DNA of 64,000 bases from Bacillota bacterium (GTDB lineage Bacteria; Bacillota; Clostridia; Christensenellales; Borkfalkiaceae). Shown in pieces: positions 60,842 through 64,000 of this stretch. Numbering within the stretch: the stretch's first letter is position 1; each line of letters begins with the position of its first letter. The notes beneath the pieces are model-generated. The model was not told the DNA's origin. It searched no databases and was given only the letters and a program-made list of their open reading frames with translations. The stretch is taken from NCBI GenBank assembly GCA_019423125.1, contig JAHZBZ010000002.1, forward strand, positions 1-64,000, in the 5' to 3' direction. The translations under genes were made by a program, and so were the position numbers.

Positions 60842-61729
60842 TCAGCGGAGCTTCTCGGCGAGCGAAAGGATGTACTCGCGGAAGGGAACGGAAAGAGCCT
60901 TGTCGCGAAGTGCATATTCAACGTTTGCCTGGAGGAATTCGAGTTTGTTGCCCGCATCGTAGCGCTTGCCGTCGAACCTGCATCCGACCAGACGCCCCTG
61001 TTTTGCGAGCATTCCGAGCGCATCCGTAAAATACACTTCACCCGAAGGAGATGCGGGGGTTTTCGAAATGATGTCGTAGATATCGCTCTCGACGACATAG
61101 CGGCCGATCACGGCGTCGTTGGAGAACTTCTCGCTGACGCGCGGCTTTTCCACGATTTTTTCGATACGGAAGCGGTTGGGCCCGATCTCTTCCGCCTTGA
61201 TGTTTGCATATTTGGAGATGTCGCGGTCCTCTACCTGCATGACCGCAACGGTGGAGGCACCCGTGTCATTGTAGCAGTCGATCAGCTGTTTGATGCCGGG
61301 TTTTGTGTTTTCGTCCGTATAGATGATGTCGTCCCCGAGAAGGATCGCAAAAGGCTCGTCCCCCGTGAACGCCTTTGCATACTGGATCGCGTTTGCAAAT
61401 CCGATGGGATGCTTCTGGCGCACATAATAGATGTTTGCCATCTTTTCCATCTTGCGGGAAATCTGCAAGAACTCCTCTTTTCCGTCTTTTTCGAGAAGGG
61501 CGTCCAGCTCGGGGGTATAGTCAAAGAAATCTTCGAGGATCTTTTTGTTACGGCCCGTGATGACGAGGATGTCTTCGATGCCCGAAGCGACTGCTTCTTC
61601 AACGATGTATTGCAACGTCGGTTTGTCCACGATGGGAAGCATCTCTTTGCAGACGGCTTTTGTGACCGGCAAAAATCTTGTGCCGAAGCCCGCCGCAGGG
61701 ATAACGGCTTTTTTGACCTGTTTTTTCAT
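60842..61729 (-). CDS. galU: UTP-glucose-1-phosphate uridylyltransferase
   Basis: Makes UDP-glucose for surface polymers, glycolipids and the Leloir cycle with galT. 295 residues: KAVIPAAGFGTRFLPVTKAVCKEMLPIVDKP (residues 6-36), ILVITGRNKKILEDFFD, ILLGDDIIY and VEKPRVSEKFSNDAVIGRYV. GGAGAG precedes the ATG at 61729; the frame extends upstream without a better site. Confidence 0.96.
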   Translation of the reverse strand: MKKQVKKAVIPAAGFGTRFLPVTKAVCKEMLPIVDKPTLQYIVEEAVASGIEDILVITGRNKKILEDFFDYTPELDALLEKDGKEEFLQISRKMEKMANIYYVRQKHPIGFANAIQYAKAFTGDEPFAILLGDDIIYTDENTKPGIKQLIDCYNDTGASTVAVMQVEDRDISKYANIKAEEIGPNRFRIEKIVEKPRVSEKFSNDAVIGRYVVESDIYDIISKTPASPSGEVYFTDALGMLAKQGRLVGCRFDGKRYDAGNKLEFLQANVEYALRDKALSVPFREYILSLAEKLR

Positions 61730-61775
61730 ACGGAATCTCTCTCCTGTTTTCTCTTTATTTTGTGCAGTTTTTCGG

Positions 61776-62405
61776 TTATTTTGTTCCGAACAGTCTGTCG
61801 CCTGCATCTCCGAGCCCCGGGATGATATAGGCATGGTCGTTCAGGTCTTTGTCCATGGCAGCGATGAAGATATCGACATCGGGATGTGCGTCCTGCAAGG
61901 CTTTGAGTCCCTGCGGCGCCGCGATCAGACAGCAGAATTTGATGTTGGTGCAGCCGCGGTCTTTGAGGAATCCGATCGCCGCCGCCGCGCTTCCGCCTGT
62001 CGCGAGCATGGGATCGACGACGATGAGCGTACGGTCGGTCGCGTCTGCGGGGAGCTTGCAATAATATTCGACGGGCTTGAGGGTCGCGGGATCCCTGTAC
62101 AATCCGATGTGCCCTACTTTTGCATTGGGGACGAGCTTGAGCATCCCGTTGACCATTCCGAGTCCCGCGCGCAGGATGGGAACAATTCCGAGGCTCCTGC
62201 CCGAGACCGTCTTTGCAACGGTCTTGCAGATGGGTGTCTCCACCTCGACATCCTCGAGCGGAAGATCGCGCGTCACCTCGTATGCCATCAAAAGCGAGAT
62301 CTCCTCCGCGAGCTCGCGGAAGTCCTTCGTGCTGGTATTCTTGTCGCGCATCATCGTGATCTTATGCTGTACAAGCGGGTGATCCATGATAAAGACTTTA
62401 GCCAT
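61776..62405 (-). CDS. upp: Uracil phosphoribosyltransferase
   Basis: Pyrimidine salvage: uracil plus PRPP gives UMP. 209 residues: VQHKITMMRDKNTSTKDFRELAEEI start, GIVPILRAGLGMVNG, RTLIVVDPMLATGGSA (PRPP loop) and IIPGLGDAGDRLFGTK end. GAGGAG lies ten bases before the ATG. The order ywlE-rpiB-upp is conserved in Bacillota. Confidence 0.96.
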   Translation of the reverse strand: MAKVFIMDHPLVQHKITMMRDKNTSTKDFRELAEEISLLMAYEVTRDLPLEDVEVETPICKTVAKTVSGRSLGIVPILRAGLGMVNGMLKLVPNAKVGHIGLYRDPATLKPVEYYCKLPADATDRTLIVVDPMLATGGSAAAAIGFLKDRGCTNIKFCCLIAAPQGLKALQDAHPDVDIFIAAMDKDLNDHAYIIPGLGDAGDRLFGTK

Positions 62406-62440
62406 GATGGTGATTCTCCTCTTATCGTTTATTTTAAATT

Positions 62441-62893
62441 TTATCTTTTGCAGTATTTGTCTTCGATCGCAGAGATCTTTTCAATACGGCGGCTGTGGCG
62501 TCCGCCCTCAAAGTCTGTATTGAGGAAGGTGTCCACGATTTCGAGCATGAGTCCTTCGCCGATGATCTTCTGCCCGAATGCGAGCATGTTGGCATCATTG
62601 TGAAGCCTCGTGTATTTTGCGGAATAGGTGTCGTGGCAATGTGCACAGCGGATGCCGCGCACCTTGTTTGCCGCGATGGAGATCCCTATGCCCGTGCTGC
62701 AGATCAGAATGCCCCTCTCGCACTCTCCGTTTGCAACCGCCTCCGCACAAGGGAGCGCATAATCGGGATAATCGCAGGAATCCTCGGTGTTCGTTCCGAA
62801 GTCGACCACATCGTGACCGTGCTCGGAAAGATAGTTCAGAAGCGTTTTTTTCAGCGTGAGACCGCCGTGATCGCAGGCGACTGCAATCTTCAT
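62441..62893 (-). CDS. rpiB: Ribose-5-phosphate isomerase B
   Basis: Interconverts ribulose and ribose 5-phosphate. 150 residues: IAVACDHGGLTLK, VDFGTNTEDSCDYPDYA, GILICSTGIGISIAANKVRGIRCAHCHD (active Cys about 68) and HNDANMLAFGQKII. GGAGG lies seven bases before the ATG. The longer C-terminus (SRRIEKISAIEDKY) is usual for Bacillota. Confidence 0.96.
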   Translation of the reverse strand: MKIAVACDHGGLTLKKTLLNYLSEHGHDVVDFGTNTEDSCDYPDYALPCAEAVANGECERGILICSTGIGISIAANKVRGIRCAHCHDTYSAKYTRLHNDANMLAFGQKIIGEGLMLEIVDTFLNTDFEGGRHSRRIEKISAIEDKYCKR

Positions 62894-62916
62894 AAGTATA
62901 CCTCCGTTGGATGAGT

Positions 62917-63375
62917 TCAGCTTTTTTTTGTACAGAGATCCGCGGAAAAATATCTTCGGATGATCTCTTCAGCAAGTTTTTCGAGCATCTTTGCGGTATT
63001 TTCATAGAGAGCAAGGCTTCCGCCGTAGGGATCGGGAACGTCACACCCGATGAACTCCGCGGCACAGCAGACGTTTTCAAACGAATCGATGATCTTTTTA
63101 TGCTCCTCGGTCATGCAGACGACGAGAAAGCTGTTTTCGATCATCTTGTGCCGAAGCTGGCGCGGCTTGAACGACGCAAAATCTATTCCGCGCGCGGAAA
63201 GACATGCCGCCGCATTCGGATTGATCGAATCTCCCTGTGCGGCAAACAGCCCCGCAGACGCAGAATCGACAAATTTAATTTTATTTTGTTTGATCTTTGC
63301 GCGGAAGATCGCCTCAGCCATCGGACTTCGGCAGGTATTTCCCGTACAGACGAAAAGCACTTTTCTTCTCTTCAT
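62917..63375 (-). CDS. ywlE: Low-molecular-weight phosphatase, probably protein-arginine phosphatase
   Basis: 152 residues with the P-loop VCTGNTCRSPMAEA (nucleophilic Cys about 10) and the general acid Asp in VPDPYGG. The loop has Thr where tyrosine phosphatases of this family have Ile/Leu (CTGNTCRS), the residue that makes Bacillus YwlE specific for phospho-arginine. Gene order Sua5-ywlE-rpiB-upp matches Bacillus. The kinase partner McsB is not in the window. The ATG follows the upstream stop codon by one base. Confidence 0.88.
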   Translation of the reverse strand: MKRRKVLFVCTGNTCRSPMAEAIFRAKIKQNKIKFVDSASAGLFAAQGDSINPNAAACLSARGIDFASFKPRQLRHKMIENSFLVVCMTEEHKKIIDSFENVCCAAEFIGCDVPDPYGGSLALYENTAKMLEKLAEEIIRRYFSADLCTKKS

Positions 63376-63376
63376 T

Positions 63377-64000
63377 TCATTCCTCGGCGCAGGCCTTTCC
63401 CAGTCGGTTCTGCACCCCTTCCATGATCCCGTCTTTTTGCTGCGGCCGAACGGCGACAAGAACATCTGCGCATGTCTCGGCGCGGCGCAGAAGGTCGTAA
63501 AGGTTGGACGCCATCTCCCTTCCGTCTCTTCCGAGATCGAGCACGAGTGCGTCGTCAAAGGCGGGCGCGGCGGCGTGTTCGCAGAGCACGCGCACCTTTT
63601 TTCCCTCCGCAAGAAGTTCTTTTACACACCGCACGGCATCTGAGACATGATCCGCCTCAAAGAGTCGTGTCTTGCATGCGGGAGCATAGTGTTTGTATTT
63701 CATGCCGGGAGAGCGCACCTGTTCCCCCGCTTTCGGGACATACGATTCACAGCATCCGACGACGGACGCGATCATCTCGCGGGAAACGAGCCCGGCCCGA
63801 AGCACGACGGGAACGTCTCCCGTTACATCGCAGACCGTGCTTTCGATCCCGCCGTCAGACGCTCCGCCGTCTAAAATGAGCGGGATCCTGCCCTGCAGGT
63901 CAAAATAAACGTGTTCTGCCGAGACGGGACTGATGTGTTTGGACAGGTTTGCGCTCGGCGCGGCGACAGGAATATCGACATAGCGCAAAAAACGCTGTGC
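63377..64000 (-). CDS. ywlC: L-threonylcarbamoyladenylate synthase (Sua5/YwlC), 5' end cut by the window
   Basis: The C-terminal 207 codons of a Sua5-type enzyme, which makes threonylcarbamoyl-AMP for the t6A base of ANN-decoding tRNAs. Visible: APSANLSKHISPVSAEHV, LILDGGASDGGIESTVCDV, VVLRAGLVS, the linker SPGMKYKHYAP and the Sua5 C-terminal domain. The frame runs off the end without a start; the TTG at 63988 is internal. Confidence 0.93.
   Translation of the reverse strand, partial: AQRFLRYVDIPVAAPSANLSKHISPVSAEHVYFDLQGRIPLILDGGASDGGIESTVCDVTGDVPVVLRAGLVSREMIASVVGCCESYVPKAGEQVRSPGMKYKHYAPACKTRLFEADHVSDAVRCVKELLAEGKKVRVLCEHAAAPAFDDALVLDLGRDGREMASNLYDLLRRAETCADVLVAVRPQQKDGIMEGVQNRLGKACAEE

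Noticed and set aside
1..64000. CRISPR array, rRNA genes or prophage
   Set aside because: No regularly spaced repeats, no rRNA sequence and no phage structural genes were found. The recombinase and RepL alone do not make a prophage.

Overview
The window looks like a chromosome segment of a low-to-mid GC Bacillota of class Clostridia. The evidence is strong Shine-Dalgarno sites, TTGACA/TATAAT-type promoters with 17-base spacers, a LexA box of the Gram-positive kind, a GlgC/GlgD pair, a YdbC-type PC4 protein, an SPFH plus ribbon-helix-helix pair, a RepL-type replication protein, and the Sua5-YwlE-RpiB-Upp gene order known from Bacillus. All four tRNAs encode their CCA ends. I cannot name the genus.

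Layout. 1-1.6 kb: a membrane protein and a damaged-looking response-regulator/histidine-kinase chimera (- strand). 1.6-2.5 kb: no gene, several hairpins. 2.5-12.8 kb: rtcB, lexA with its operator, a cysteine-rich mini-protein, a YdbC-like protein, purB, a minimal sufC-sufB pair, a ZIP transporter, a copper ATPase with a C-terminal CopZ-like domain, and an HD-domain protein leading into a GH31 glucosidase. 14.8-15.5 kb: an IS200-type element. 15.5-20.1 kb: L-rhamnose catabolism (AraC-type regulator divergent from rhaB-rhaA-rhaD). 20.3-30.8 kb: tRNA-Trp, proC, rnhA, a VTT-domain protein, SPFH/RHH, an ABC-F ATPase, an Lgt-like protein, a DUF4870-like protein and the overlapping polA-coaE-lytic transglycosylase operon. 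30.8-34.1 kb: tRNA-Leu followed by a TIR-methyltransferase fusion and an O-antigen-ligase-like membrane protein. 34.3-44.5 kb: one glycogen operon, glgB-C-D-A-P plus a GH13 amylase. 44.6-47.6 kb: two translationally coupled lipoproteins with three trypsin folds, only one of which keeps its catalytic triad. 47.7-50.1 kb: AT-rich stretch with a RepL-type protein and a tyrosine recombinase. 50.2-64 kb: hflX, then a long - strand run: scpA/scpB with an M50 protease, lysA, galT, two tRNAs, pepE, mscS, an amidohydrolase, galU, upp, rpiB, a YwlE-type phosphatase and a Sua5/TsaC gene cut by the window end.

How it fits together. The organism can ferment rhamnose, store and mobilise glycogen, split alpha-glucosides and feed galactose and UDP-glucose metabolism (galT, galU). 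The most unusual items are the TIR-methyltransferase fusion, the pseudoprotease/protease lipoprotein pair, CopA with DKTAT in place of DKTGT plus an internal start for a free CopZ, the receiver-HATPase chimera, two genes whose promoters place the transcription start on the start codon (possible leaderless mRNAs), and the RepL gene with its hairpin-rich leader.
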